The notes beneath the pieces were generated by a model. That model was not told the origin of the DNA. It did no database searches and saw only the letters and a list, made by a program, of their open reading frames with translations. Positions 10,784-19,829 of a stretch of 64,000 nucleotides of DNA are shown here, piece after piece (the first letter of the stretch is position 1; every line of letters begins with the position of its first letter). The stretch is from Luteitalea sp. TBR-22 (lineage in GTDB: Bacteria > Acidobacteriota > Vicinamibacteria > Vicinamibacterales > Vicinamibacteraceae). Position numbers and translations under genes: made by a program. The stretch is taken from NCBI RefSeq assembly GCF_016865485.1, contig NZ_AP024452.1:5354501-5418500 (forward strand), given 5' to 3'.

Positions 10784-12151
10784 TCATGCCGTCGCCGACG
10801 GCGGAATCGGTACGGGCACCCGCACGCGCACCCGCGTGCCGCCCAGCGGGGAGGCGCCGAGGAGCAGGGTGCCCCCCATGAGCGCGGCGCGCTCGCGCAT
10901 GCTCGTCAGCCCCAGGCCGGGCCTCGAACCCGCCTCTCCCAGCCCCCGGCCATCGTCCTCCACCGTGAGTTCGAGATGGTGCTCGCCGCGATGTGCGCTG
11001 ACGGCCACCTCGGACGCGCCGGAATGGCGGACGACGTTGGTGAGCGCTTCCTGCAGGATGCGGTAGAGGTGTGTCGCCATCTCGCCGGGCAGGCCCGCGA
11101 AGTCGCCGGTCGTCTCCACCACGATGGGCAGTCCGGTCTGGCGCGCCACGAGTTCGACGTGCGACCGCAGCGCGTGCTCGAGCCCGAAGTCGTCGAGGAC
11201 CACCGGGTGCAAGGCGCGCGATCGCTGGCGGATGCCGTCGAGGACCTGCTTGGCGAGGTCCTGCAGTTCGCCCAGCTCGCCGGCAAGCGTGGCGGCCGGC
11301 GCCGCGCCCTGCTCCACCCGCCGGCGGGTGCGCGACAGCCCGAAGCCGAGCGCGGTCAGCACCTGCCCGAACTCGTCGTGGAGCTCCCGGGCGAGCGCCG
11401 ACTGCACGTCCTCCTGGAGGCGGATCATGCGCCAGGAGAGTGCCCGGCGTTCGGCCGACACCTGTTGGAGCGCGATGATGCTGCGTCGCACGGCGTGGAC
11501 CACCGTGCCCCCGGCCAGGAGCAGCGCGAACACCAGGCCGACGCTGAGCCAGAGCATCTGGCGGTCGACCGCGTCGTACACGGCCCGCGCCCGCGCCGTC
11601 CCCTCGTCGTCGGCGCGCGTGTTGGCGATCAGCAACTGCGACACCTGGTGCGCCAGTTCGGCCTGCCGCGCCGTGCCATCGGAGGTGAAGATGGCAATCG
11701 CCTCGTCGTCGCGCGAGGCGCGGGCGGCAGCGAAGCCGCGATCGATGGCCGCCCACAGGCGCGCCGCGGCCTCGTCGAGCTGGCGCGCCTGCGCGGCAGG
11801 TCGCGCGACGGGCGCGAGGTCGCGCTCGCGGGTGAGCGCCTGATCGAGGTCGACGCGCAGGCGGGCGAACGTCTGCTGCCACGCCGAGAGCGGATACGGC
11901 TCGCTGCGGTCGACCATGTCGCGCAACGTGTCCTCGATGGTGGCGACGTTGCTGGCGATGCGGATCAGCTGCAGCGTGTCGAGGCGATGCCGCTCGGTGA
12001 GCGCGACCTGCTCGTCGCGCAACCGGCGGACCTCGAGCCGGGCGTACCACGACGCGCCGACGACCATCAGGGCCGCGAGGAGCACGCCGGCGACCAGCCA
12101 CGCCACGGGGCGGCGTGGTGCGGCGGGTTCGGGGTTCGCGGCGTCGGACAT
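10784..12151 (-). CDS. NarX/HisKA_3-type sensor histidine kinase
   Basis: 455 residues from the ATG at 12151; an ATG at 12175 would overlap the divergent gene. One membrane span at about 16-37 (VAWLVAGVLLAALMVVG), a helical periplasmic sensor to about 195, a second span at about 200-222 (WLSVGLVFALLLAGGTVV), then the HisKA_3 dimerisation helix with the phospho-acceptor His in ARELHDEFGQVLTAL, and an HATPase_c domain (LQEALTNVVRHS, VEDDGRGLG, GLGLTSMRERA). It should phosphorylate the regulator encoded just downstream. The periplasmic part resembles four-helix sensors but shows no ligand motif. Confidence 0.93.
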   Translation of the reverse strand: MSDAANPEPAAPRRPVAWLVAGVLLAALMVVGASWYARLEVRRLRDEQVALTERHRLDTLQLIRIASNVATIEDTLRDMVDRSEPYPLSAWQQTFARLRVDLDQALTRERDLAPVARPAAQARQLDEAAARLWAAIDRGFAAARASRDDEAIAIFTSDGTARQAELAHQVSQLLIANTRADDEGTARARAVYDAVDRQMLWLSVGLVFALLLAGGTVVHAVRRSIIALQQVSAERRALSWRMIRLQEDVQSALARELHDEFGQVLTALGFGLSRTRRRVEQGAAPAATLAGELGELQDLAKQVLDGIRQRSRALHPVVLDDFGLEHALRSHVELVARQTGLPIVVETTGDFAGLPGEMATHLYRILQEALTNVVRHSGASEVAVSAHRGEHHLELTVEDDGRGLGEAGSRPGLGLTSMRERAALMGGTLLLGASPLGGTRVRVRVPVPIPPSATA

Positions 12152-12173
12152 GGGAGAGGCTAGACTGGCGGAC

Positions 12174-13766
12174 ATGCACCTGCAGGCCTGGGACCGAGCG
12201 CGACGACCGGCGCTGCGCTGGCTGATCGCCCTCGCCCTGCTGGGGGGTGCCCCGGCAGTCTATCCGAGCGCCTCACCCGCCGCGACGGCGACGACTGGCG
12301 GCCCGGCCGCCCTGCCGCCCGATCTGCCGGTCGCCACCGAGGCCGAAGTGCGCCAGCGATGCGGCACGGTGTGCCACAGGATGCCGCCGCCCGACATCCT
12401 GCCGCGCGCCGCCTGGCGCGACGAGCTGGTCCGCATGCAGCTGATCATGGATGGCGTCCCGGAGCCGGCCGGGATGATGGGCGCCGCCACGGCGATGATC
12501 CCGTTGCCGCCCGACATGCTCCGCATCCAGCGCTTCTACGAGCAGGGCGCGCCGGAGGCACTGCCGGCCCACACGCCGTGGCCCGCCGGGCCATCACCGG
12601 CGGACTTCGACCGCGAGGCCCTGCGCCTCGAGGGACAGCCCGGGGCCTCGCTGCCCGCCGTGGCCAACGTCCGGCTGCTCGATCTCGATGGCGACGGCGC
12701 CGCCGAGATCGTCGCGTCGGACATGCGCGCCGGCCTGGTGATGGCTGGCCCGACGTCCAAAGGGGCAACGCTTCGCGTGATCGCCGAAGTGCCGCATCCG
12801 TCGCACATCGAGCGCGTCGACCTCGACAAGGACGGCCTGCAGGACCTGCTGGTCGGCGACCTCGGGTCGTTCCAGCCCGCCGATCACACCAACGGCGCCA
12901 TCGTGTGGCTGCGGCGCGGCAAGGACGGCGCCTACACGCCCATCACGCTCGCCCGCCAGCTCGGACGGGTCGCCGACGTCCGCGCCGCCGACTTCGACGG
13001 CGACGGCGACCTCGATCTCGTGGCCGCCGTGTTCGGCTGGCGGAAGACCGGCAGCCTGCTCCTGCTGCAGAACCAGACGAAGGACTGGAAGTCCCCGCAG
13101 TTCCTGATCGCCGAGCTCGATCGCCGCCACGGCGCCATCCACGTGCCGGTCACCGACCTCAACGCCGACGGCCGGCCCGACATCGTCGTGCTCTTCGCGC
13201 AGGAGCACGAGACGGTGGCGGCGCTGGTCAACGCGGGCAACGGCACCTTCCGCACCGAGACGATCTTCGAGGGGCCCCACCCGAACTGGGGGTCGTCGGG
13301 CATCGAGCTGGTCGACATGGACAAGGACGGCGACCTCGACGTGCTGCACACGCACGGCGACACGTTCGACGACTTCATCCTGAAGCCGTATCACGGCATC
13401 ACGTTGCTCGAGAACCGGGGCAGTTTCCCGTATGTGGCGACGTCGATTGCCTCGCTGCCCGGCGCGCATCGCGCCCTGGCGGCCGACCTCGACGGCGACG
13501 GCGACCTCGACATCGCGGCGGCGGCGATGGTGGCCGGCGGCGGTGGCCCCGCCGAGGCCACGCTGCCCGCGGTGGTGTGGCTGGAGCAGACGGCGCCGGG
13601 CACGTGGGCCCGCCACCCGATCAAGGTCGGCACTCCTGCCTACGCGACGCTCGACGTCGGCGACATCGACAAGGACGGACGGCCCGATCTGGTGGTCGGC
13701 TCGTTCGCGTTCGGCAGGCCGATGGACTCGGTGGTGGACGTGTGGCGGAATCGCAAGGCGCGCTGA
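12174..13766 (+). CDS. secreted FG-GAP propeller protein with CX3CH haem-like motif
   Basis: 530 residues from the ATG at 12174, with GGGAGAGG upstream. Signal region WLIALALLGGAPAV. Residues 58-85 carry QRCGTVCHRMPPPDILPRAA..W, which matches the haem-binding CxxCH-xxP-LP-W segment seen before FG-GAP propellers in related phyla but with three residues between the cysteines. From about 160 there are VCBS/FG-GAP loops (DLDGDGAAE, DLDKDGLQD, DFDGDGDLD, DLNADGRPD, DMDKDGDLD, DIDKDGRPD). No ASPIC domain. It is transcribed away from the kinase gene with only 22 bp between starts, so the two promoters must lie in each other's coding sequence. Confidence 0.88.
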   Translation: MHLQAWDRARRPALRWLIALALLGGAPAVYPSASPAATATTGGPAALPPDLPVATEAEVRQRCGTVCHRMPPPDILPRAAWRDELVRMQLIMDGVPEPAGMMGAATAMIPLPPDMLRIQRFYEQGAPEALPAHTPWPAGPSPADFDREALRLEGQPGASLPAVANVRLLDLDGDGAAEIVASDMRAGLVMAGPTSKGATLRVIAEVPHPSHIERVDLDKDGLQDLLVGDLGSFQPADHTNGAIVWLRRGKDGAYTPITLARQLGRVADVRAADFDGDGDLDLVAAVFGWRKTGSLLLLQNQTKDWKSPQFLIAELDRRHGAIHVPVTDLNADGRPDIVVLFAQEHETVAALVNAGNGTFRTETIFEGPHPNWGSSGIELVDMDKDGDLDVLHTHGDTFDDFILKPYHGITLLENRGSFPYVATSIASLPGAHRALAADLDGDGDLDIAAAAMVAGGGGPAEATLPAVVWLEQTAPGTWARHPIKVGTPAYATLDVGDIDKDGRPDLVVGSFAFGRPMDSVVDVWRNRKAR

Positions 13767-13792
13767 CTGGGCACCTTCCTGACGTTCCCTGA

Positions 13793-13818
13793 CCGTCGAC
13801 CTGAAGGTCGACGGCTAC
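13793..13818 (-). repeat. GTAG-headed REP-like hairpin
   Basis: CCGTCGACCT-GA-AGGTCGACGG (13793-13814), 10-bp stem, followed by CTAC, that is GTAG on the minus strand. It lies 27 bp after the stop of the FG-GAP gene, between convergent genes. Confidence 0.75.
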
Positions 13819-13870
13819 GTCGGGTGGTGGCTGGGTGTTCGGGCGTCGAGCGTTTCGCGTCCGGCGCTCG

Positions 13871-13912
13871 ACGTCAAACGTCAAATGTCAGACGTCAAAC
13901 GTCAAACGTCAA
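13871..13912. repeat. 7-bp tandem array (ACGTCAA class) at a stop codon
   Basis: Six units of ACGTCAA with one ATGTCAG. Read in the sense of the minus-strand VWFA gene it is TTGACGT repeated, and the gene's TGA stop (13911-13909) is the first TGA of the array. Confidence 0.85.
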
Positions 13913-16128
13913 TCGATGCTGAACGTCGCGGTCTTGCTGTCGCTGCCGCGCTCGTCCTCGACGAGCACGCGCAACTGGTACACGCCGCGCGGCAAGCCGT
14001 CGATCGGGATGCGCTGCAGTTGCGGCAGCTGCCCGCGCGCGTCGAGCGCGGTCGGCGTCATCGGTAGCGCACTGACCACCCGGCCCTGCGACAGCAGCTC
14101 GAGGCGAATCGCGGGGCGCGAGCCCGGCCGGCCATACGCCGTGAAGAAGAAGGCCAGTTCGCGATCCTGCCTGGTGCGGACCGGCACGCCGACGTCGGGG
14201 TACAGCAGCAGATCGCCGACGTAGAGCGGGTTCTTCTCGTCGCGGTCGGCCGCCGCCACCTGCTCGGCGCGCCGCACGATCACCACGCTGCTGACGCGCG
14301 GGTGGGCGGCCCCGGGCGAGGGCACCGTCACGGTGGAGATGCGCGCGCTGCTGCGCTGCGACCGGGCGTCGTACACCATCGCCTCGACGCTGTAGGCGCC
14401 GGGCAGGAGCTCCGGCTGGCGGTAGAACAGGATCTCGCCGCTTCTGGCCGACGCGAGTTCCTCGATGCGCCCCGAGAGCAGGTACTGCTGGCTGGTCTTG
14501 TAGGCGACGCGCCCGCGCGTGTCGCGGACGCGCACGACGATCACGGCCTCGGCCGCGTACGTGCCCTGCGCCTCGTCCTTGTCGTAGGCGAGGGCGTCCA
14601 CGCGCAGGGCCACCAGGATCGGCGTCAGGCCGGGCCGGGCGGCCTCGGGGAACGACAGGCCGCCGGCGCTGATCGGGAACGCGTTGGGCAGCGGCGTCCT
14701 GTCGAGCAGGGCCAGCGGCACGCTCTCGTAGCCGAGGATCGGCATGGGGCTCAGCGATCGCACGGCGAAGTAGCCGCGACGCGCGAAGACGCGCGTCGCC
14801 GGGCGCTTCACCTTCACGTCGATCGTGCGGAACTGGCCGTCGAACTGCTGGTTCGACGGCGCGTACGTGAGCACGTAGTGGAAGCGCATGTCCTCGTCGA
14901 TGCGCTTGAACGCCGACTGCAGGTTGTTGGTGTCGCGCACCAGGAAGCCGCCGGTGTCGCGCGCCAGGTCGCCCAGGCCGGTGTGCGGGTCCATCCTGAG
15001 CATGTCCTCGTTGCGCTCGAGGATGCGCAGCATCGAGCCGGTCAGCGGCAGCGAGCCCGATTCGTTCTGCACGATGCGATCGACACCAGCCGCCGTCATC
15101 TCCCGGCGCACGTCGCCCACCGTGCTCTCGGCGCGCAGCCCGGACGCGTCCACGGTGTAGATGGTCACGTTGGCGCGGTTGGCCGTGTCGACCACCGACC
15201 GGAACGCCGCCTGGGCGGCCGGCGGGACGGCCAGGCCCTCGGAGAAGAAGACGATCGTCTTGCGGCCCGGCGTGTCCTGCAGGCTGGCCACCACCGCCAG
15301 CAGCGCATTGGTGGTGCTGTACCCCTGCTGCTCACGCTCGAGCGTGTCGAAGATCTCGAGCATCCGCGACTCCATGCGGTTCTGCGCGAGTTCCACCTCG
15401 ATGCTGCCGATCGCCTGCGTGCCGGTCGGGCCGGGATTGCCGCGGTTGGCGGCCACGGTGGCCGTCAGCTCCGGGCCGAGCACCTGCCGTCGCTCCTGCA
15501 GTTCCACGATGCGCCGGTCCCGCTGCTGGAACTGCGAGGCATTGAGCCCGCCGATGCGCTGCAGCCCCGCGCGCACGGCAGCGGGGTCACGCGTGAAGGG
15601 CTGCACCAGGTTGACCTGCAGGTCGATGGCGAAGACGCCCATCGCGTCGGGCAGCGCGTCGGCGGTCATCGGGATGCCGCTCAGGGCCGCCCGCTGGGCC
15701 AGCGCGCGGTTGTCGGCCGACAGGCGGTCGAACACCAGCGCCGTGAGCCCGGCCGCATCGGGGACCGCAGCCGGATTCGCGGCAGCGTCACCGGATGCCC
15801 CACCGACGCGCGTCACGCCGTCGCGCTTGCGCGCCGCCACGGCGATGCCGGCGCCGCGGTTGGCGATCGAGAACGACCCGACGGTCTGCCGCAGGCCGTC
15901 CTCGTAGAGCTCGAAGTCCTCGGGCGTGAGGTCGGTGACCAGCTGGCCCTTGCCGTCGCGCACGACGACGTCCACGACGATGGCGGTCGACGACGTCTCG
16001 AAACGGGGGGGCTGCGCGCCCTGCCCCGGCGCGGCGGGATTGGGGCGCGTCTGCGCCCACACCACGCCCGTGAGGAGGACGGCGAGTACGGCCGCCAGGG
16101 TCCGTCGACGAGGAGGTGTAGGTGACAT
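13909..16128 (-). CDS. VWFA-related acidobacterial-family secreted protein (first of three)
   Basis: 739 residues from the ATG at 16128, which starts a Sec signal (TPPRRRTLAAVLAVLLTGVVWAQT). Residues 45-100 are the typical entry of the acidobacterial VWFA-related family (IVVDVVVRDGKGQLVTDLTP then EDFELYEDG). The VWA fold spans about 130-420 (LTALVFDRLSADNR, GRKTIVFFSEGLAVP, TIYTVDASGLR, LARDTGGFLVRDTNNL). The metal site reads FDRLS rather than DxSxS. The C-terminal 280 residues are beta-rich. Closely similar in plan to the proteins at 17628 and 19830. Role unknown; likely a periplasmic or surface adhesion or scaffold protein. Confidence 0.92.
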   Translation of the reverse strand: MSPTPPRRRTLAAVLAVLLTGVVWAQTRPNPAAPGQGAQPPRFETSSTAIVVDVVVRDGKGQLVTDLTPEDFELYEDGLRQTVGSFSIANRGAGIAVAARKRDGVTRVGGASGDAAANPAAVPDAAGLTALVFDRLSADNRALAQRAALSGIPMTADALPDAMGVFAIDLQVNLVQPFTRDPAAVRAGLQRIGGLNASQFQQRDRRIVELQERRQVLGPELTATVAANRGNPGPTGTQAIGSIEVELAQNRMESRMLEIFDTLEREQQGYSTTNALLAVVASLQDTPGRKTIVFFSEGLAVPPAAQAAFRSVVDTANRANVTIYTVDASGLRAESTVGDVRREMTAAGVDRIVQNESGSLPLTGSMLRILERNEDMLRMDPHTGLGDLARDTGGFLVRDTNNLQSAFKRIDEDMRFHYVLTYAPSNQQFDGQFRTIDVKVKRPATRVFARRGYFAVRSLSPMPILGYESVPLALLDRTPLPNAFPISAGGLSFPEAARPGLTPILVALRVDALAYDKDEAQGTYAAEAVIVVRVRDTRGRVAYKTSQQYLLSGRIEELASARSGEILFYRQPELLPGAYSVEAMVYDARSQRSSARISTVTVPSPGAAHPRVSSVVIVRRAEQVAAADRDEKNPLYVGDLLLYPDVGVPVRTRQDRELAFFFTAYGRPGSRPAIRLELLSQGRVVSALPMTPTALDARGQLPQLQRIPIDGLPRGVYQLRVLVEDERGSDSKTATFSID

Positions 16129-16155
16129 GGGCGACCTGCCGGAAAGCGCGCCAAC

Positions 16156-16176
16156 GGCGCGGTGAGACACCGCGCC
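16156..16176. terminator. intergenic hairpin between isomerase and VWFA genes
   Basis: GGCGCGGTG-AGA-CACCGCGCC gives a 9-bp perfect stem 22 bp after the isomerase-like gene's stop. No U-tract follows, so it may be an mRNA-stabilising or attenuating hairpin instead of a true terminator. Confidence 0.4.
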
Positions 16177-16197
16177 CTGCCTGTAGAGCGCGGGAAC

Positions 16198-17064
16198 CTA
16201 CGCGAGGGCCGCGGCAATCCCTCGCATGTACGACAGCGACTCGAGCATCCCCGGCACCGGGTCGTCGGCCTTGATCTCGTACTCGAGGGAGACGTGGCCG
16301 GCGAACTTCGTCCGGACCAGTTCCTTGAACACGCCGACCACCGGCAGGATCCCACGCCCGACCTCGACCTGGCTGTCCTTGTTGGTGCCGTCGGTCAGGT
16401 CCTTGATGTGCAGGTCGAGCAGGCGTGGCCCGGCCAGCGCCACGGTCTTGACGACGTCGGCGCCGGCGCGCGTCGCGTGGCCGATGTCCATGCACACGCC
16501 CATCCGCGGGTCGCGCTTGTCGATCTTCTTCAGCACGTCCGACGGGGCGGGCCACCACGGGTCTTCGGTGCCGTGGTTGTGGATGGCCGCCTTGATGTCG
16601 AACTCCTTGACCATCTTCTCGAGCAGGTCGAGGGTGTCCGGCGCCGGCGAGCACACCACCAGCGGCATGCCGGCGGCCTTGGCGTACTCGAAGTCCTTGC
16701 GCATCGCCGCCTCGTCGGCCGTCTTCCACGTGAGCGTGCCGCCGCCCATGATGGTGATGCCGGCGTCCTCGAACTCCTTGCGCGCCGCCCGGATCTGCTC
16801 GGGCGAGTCGGTGCGCGCCAGGTGCACGTCCTTGATCGTCACGTACTTGACGTTGAGCTGCTTCAGCGCGGCGATCGCCTTGTCGCGCGGGAACTTGCGC
16901 AGCGAGTAGGACGCGACGCCGATCTTGAGCGGCAGCGGCTTCGGGGCCGTCGACTGCGCGGCAGCCGGCACGCTGACGGCCAGCGACCCGAGGGGCGCGG
17001 CGGCAGCCAGGCCCGCCAGTTGGAGCATCGAGCGACGGGAGAGGACGGACGAGGACGAGGACAC
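16198..17064 (-). CDS. exported sugar phosphate isomerase/epimerase-like TIM-barrel protein
   Basis: 288 residues from a GTG at 17064, chosen because AAGGAG lies 5 bp before it. A twin-arginine type leader (LSRRSMLQLAGLAAAA, cleavage after PAAAQS) points to folded export. The rest is an AP-endonuclease-2-type barrel of the xylose isomerase-like superfamily: LKIGVASYSLRKFP, KYVTIKDVHL, KAAIHNHG, VCMDIGHATRAG, LDLHIKDL, HVSLEYEIKADD, with H, D and E residues placed as metal ligands. Homologues act on inositol- or keto-sugars; the substrate cannot be named. It is followed by a VWFA-type gene and preceded closely by the BLUF gene (40 bp). Confidence 0.88.
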   Translation of the reverse strand: MSSSSSVLSRRSMLQLAGLAAAAPLGSLAVSVPAAAQSTAPKPLPLKIGVASYSLRKFPRDKAIAALKQLNVKYVTIKDVHLARTDSPEQIRAARKEFEDAGITIMGGGTLTWKTADEAAMRKDFEYAKAAGMPLVVCSPAPDTLDLLEKMVKEFDIKAAIHNHGTEDPWWPAPSDVLKKIDKRDPRMGVCMDIGHATRAGADVVKTVALAGPRLLDLHIKDLTDGTNKDSQVEVGRGILPVVGVFKELVRTKFAGHVSLEYEIKADDPVPGMLESLSYMRGIAAALA

Positions 17065-17104
17065 GGGCACTCCTTGCGGGTCGACCTGACCGGGAAACGG
17101 CATC

Positions 17105-17566
17105 TCAGGCCAGGTCGGGTAGCCTGGTGGCGGCCGGACGCGCGGTGGCGTGCGCCCGGAATTCCTTCAACAGCGACAGCGCCAGTGCGTTCTCGGCCTG
17201 CGGCTCCTGCCTTGGCCCGAACGCCGCGATCAGCCGATCGAACCTGTCGCGGTCCACCTCGCCGGACTGATCGACGTTGAGCAGGCCCATCGCCCACCCC
17301 TCGAACACCCGGGCAGGGATGGGGCCATCGAGCAACAGCTCGATGTCGGTGTGGCGCGCGTCACGGGCGATGCGGTCGTAGGTCAGCAGGAGCGGCTGGC
17401 GGCGTCCCTCGAGCAACTGGAGAAAGTGCCCGCGGCCGTACAGCAGGAGGCCGGTGAGGCCGTCCTGCTCGTTGCGACGCTGCGAGTACGCCACCAACTG
17501 CGCCAGTTCCGCCATCGTCCAGTCGCGCGTCGAGCGACTGAGGTACAGCATGTGAAACAACGCCAT
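17105..17566 (-). CDS. BLUF-domain blue-light photoreceptor
   Basis: 153 residues from the ATG at 17566. The whole BLUF pattern is present with exact spacing: Y8, N32, Q50, W91 and M93 lie at the same distances as Y21, N45, Q63, W104 and M106 of AppA, with DGLTGLLLYGRGHFLQLLEG around the flavin site. The 55 residues after the domain (DRFDRLIAAFGPRQ, LALSLLKEFR) form a helical cap and no output domain, so it is a short BLUF protein that must signal through a partner. It binds FAD non-covalently and acts in the cytoplasm. Its place between genes for exported proteins gives no clear partner. Confidence 0.96.
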   Translation of the reverse strand: MALFHMLYLSRSTRDWTMAELAQLVAYSQRRNEQDGLTGLLLYGRGHFLQLLEGRRQPLLLTYDRIARDARHTDIELLLDGPIPARVFEGWAMGLLNVDQSGEVDRDRFDRLIAAFGPRQEPQAENALALSLLKEFRAHATARPAATRLPDLA

Positions 17567-17627
17567 CGCTGCCCGGAGGATACCGCACCCGCCATCCCAC
17601 CGGTATGCCCGGCCCGGCGCCAGCACG

Positions 17628-19733
17628 CTACGGGGTCACGGTGAACCGCGTCGCGCGCGAGAGCACGTGCCCGGCGACGGGCACCCTGACCCGCAGGTCG
17701 TAGGTGCCGGGGGCGAGTTCGGCCACCGGCAGTGAGGCGATCTGCTGGATCCGGCCTCCTTCGCCGGGCGGCCCGAGGGCGAGTTGCGCCGCGCCGACCA
17801 CCTGCGAGCCGCGGGCCACCTCCACGTCGACGCCGGACACCGGTGCGCCCATCGGCACCACCGAGAACGCAAACGTGAGATCGGCCGCACGGGCCCGCGA
17901 GACCGTCTGCCCGACCTGCGGAAACAGCAGCACGCCGTCGTGCAGCAACGGACTGCGTCGCTGCGTGCCCGTCATCGCGCCCCGCTGCGCGTGCTGCACC
18001 ACGAACACGCTGCCGAGCCGCGGCAACCCCGGCATCGGGCGGGGCACGTCGAGGCTCCCCACGCGCACGCTGGCACGCTCGGCCTGCATGTCCTGCACCA
18101 CGGCCTCGACGACGTACGTGCCCGGCGGCAGCGACACCTGCCGGTGGAACAGCATCACCTGTGCCTGCGATGCCGGCATGTCGGCCAGGGCGCCTTCGAG
18201 CACGTACTGGTCGCTCGCCTTGGCGAGCACCTGGCCGTTGATGTCGCGGATGCGAAGCAGGAACACGGCCTCGGCCCGATACCGATCCCCCTCCTGCTCG
18301 TACCGGAAGTGCCGCGCGTCGGCCTGCACGAGCAACGGCACGATCGACACGTCCGAGTCGGCCGTCGGGAACACCAGGCGCTCGAGTTGCACCGGAAAGG
18401 CATTCGGCAAGCGTGAGGCCTCGAGCGCCGACACGGCCGGGGCCTCCCAGGCGTGCGTGACCAGGCCGCGGGTCGGCGCCACGGCGTAGTAGCCATGGCG
18501 GGCGCTCACCGTGACGCCGGGGCGACGGACCTTCACCTTGATGCGCCGGTACTTGCGGTCGTAGGTCGGGTTGGACGACACGTACGTGAGGACGTAGTGG
18601 TTGGCCATGTCCTCGGACACGCGCGTGAACACGCGCGCGAGGTCGTTGGTCGACTCGAGGTAGGCGCCACCGGTGTCGCGCGCCAGGCGACCGAGCGAGG
18701 CGGCCGGCGTGGACATCAGCAGCGCCTCGAAGCGCTCGACGCCGGCCAAGCTTCCCACCGAGTTGCCAGACGCCATCGCCAGGAGTCTGTTGCGCGGCTC
18801 CTCGAGCGGCGACACCGTCCGTAGGCCGGCCGCATCGATGGTGTAAATCGCGACGTTGGCGCGGTTGGCCGCGTTGATTACGTCCTGCAGCCGCCCGCGC
18901 AGCGACGGCCCCTGATCGAGTCCCTCCGACAGCAGCACCAGGCTCTTGCGCCCGGGGACGTCGGCCATCGTGCCGATGACGGCCAGCAGCGCATCCTGCG
19001 TGATGTTGCTGCGGAAGTCGCGCTCGGCCATCTCGAAGCCGAGCATCATCCGCAACTGCATCGCCTGGAGGTCGCCGATCGTCCCGGGCCTCGTCGTCCC
19101 GAGCGGCGGCGGCACGGCGCCGCCACCCACGCCGGTCCCGCCCGCCTGCAGGTCGAGGATGGCGGCCTGGTCCTGCCCGAACGGCAAGGCCTGGTTCTGA
19201 CCGAGCACGTCCACGGCCTGGCGGATGCGGCGGTAGTCGCGCGTGAAGTTGGCCACCGGCTGCAGCGACATGCCGATCCCGAACACGCCGATGACACCCG
19301 GCGCCTCGGGCCCGTTGCCGATGAACTGCCGCGCGGCACGGTGCGCGAGCCATCGCGACTCCGGCGTGAGCCTGTCGAACACGATGGCCACCACGCCCGC
19401 GTCGCCGATCGAGTCGTCAGGGCGCACGCGCGCGCCGGGAGGCGGGGCGTCGATCTCGCCGGCCGTCATCACCCGCACGGCCTGCGACTCCCGCGCCGTG
19501 AACGAGGTGACGTACTGGACGACCCCATCCTCGCGGATCTCGAAGTCGTCGGCGGTCAGCCCCGTGACCGGGCGGCGGCCGTCGCCACGCACGACGACGT
19601 CCACGAGGACGGCGTCGGTGCGGAGGCGGAAGGTCGGCTCTGGATCCTGGGCAGGCGAGGGCTGCTGCGCCCGTGGCGTGGCGGCCACGCACGCACACGT
19701 GAACAGGGCGGCGGCGGCACGACGGAAAGTCAT
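17628..19733 (-). CDS. VWFA-related acidobacterial-family secreted protein (second of three)
   Basis: 701 residues with a Sec signal (RRAAAALFTCACVAATPRAQ). Family entry at 38-75 (AVLVDVVVRGDG, GLTADDFEIREDGVVQYV), VWA part at about 105-400 (VAIVFDRLTPESR, GRKSLVLLSEGLDQGP, AIYTIDAAGLR, LARDTGGAYLESTNDL), then KVRRPGVTVSARHGYYAV, a segment common to all three paralogues, and a beta-rich C-terminal half. Compared with the neighbours it lacks part of the long middle loop. The ATG is preceded by only 96 bp from the next gene, with no terminator, so the three could be one transcript. Confidence 0.92.
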   Translation of the reverse strand: MTFRRAAAALFTCACVAATPRAQQPSPAQDPEPTFRLRTDAVLVDVVVRGDGRRPVTGLTADDFEIREDGVVQYVTSFTARESQAVRVMTAGEIDAPPPGARVRPDDSIGDAGVVAIVFDRLTPESRWLAHRAARQFIGNGPEAPGVIGVFGIGMSLQPVANFTRDYRRIRQAVDVLGQNQALPFGQDQAAILDLQAGGTGVGGGAVPPPLGTTRPGTIGDLQAMQLRMMLGFEMAERDFRSNITQDALLAVIGTMADVPGRKSLVLLSEGLDQGPSLRGRLQDVINAANRANVAIYTIDAAGLRTVSPLEEPRNRLLAMASGNSVGSLAGVERFEALLMSTPAASLGRLARDTGGAYLESTNDLARVFTRVSEDMANHYVLTYVSSNPTYDRKYRRIKVKVRRPGVTVSARHGYYAVAPTRGLVTHAWEAPAVSALEASRLPNAFPVQLERLVFPTADSDVSIVPLLVQADARHFRYEQEGDRYRAEAVFLLRIRDINGQVLAKASDQYVLEGALADMPASQAQVMLFHRQVSLPPGTYVVEAVVQDMQAERASVRVGSLDVPRPMPGLPRLGSVFVVQHAQRGAMTGTQRRSPLLHDGVLLFPQVGQTVSRARAADLTFAFSVVPMGAPVSGVDVEVARGSQVVGAAQLALGPPGEGGRIQQIASLPVAELAPGTYDLRVRVPVAGHVLSRATRFTVTP

Positions 19734-19829
19734 CGCTCGCTCCGGAACTCCGGCAGGAAGGCTGGCCCCTTCACGATACCGCAGGTCGCCAGTGCTTGAA
19801 GCTCGAGCGCCCGCGCCGCGGCACCCGCC

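Noticed and set aside
17383-19353. 656-codon minus-strand open frame overlapping the second VWFA gene
   Set aside because: Off-frame reading; composition is Arg/Gly/Ala-rich and the VWFA frame has signal peptide and motifs.
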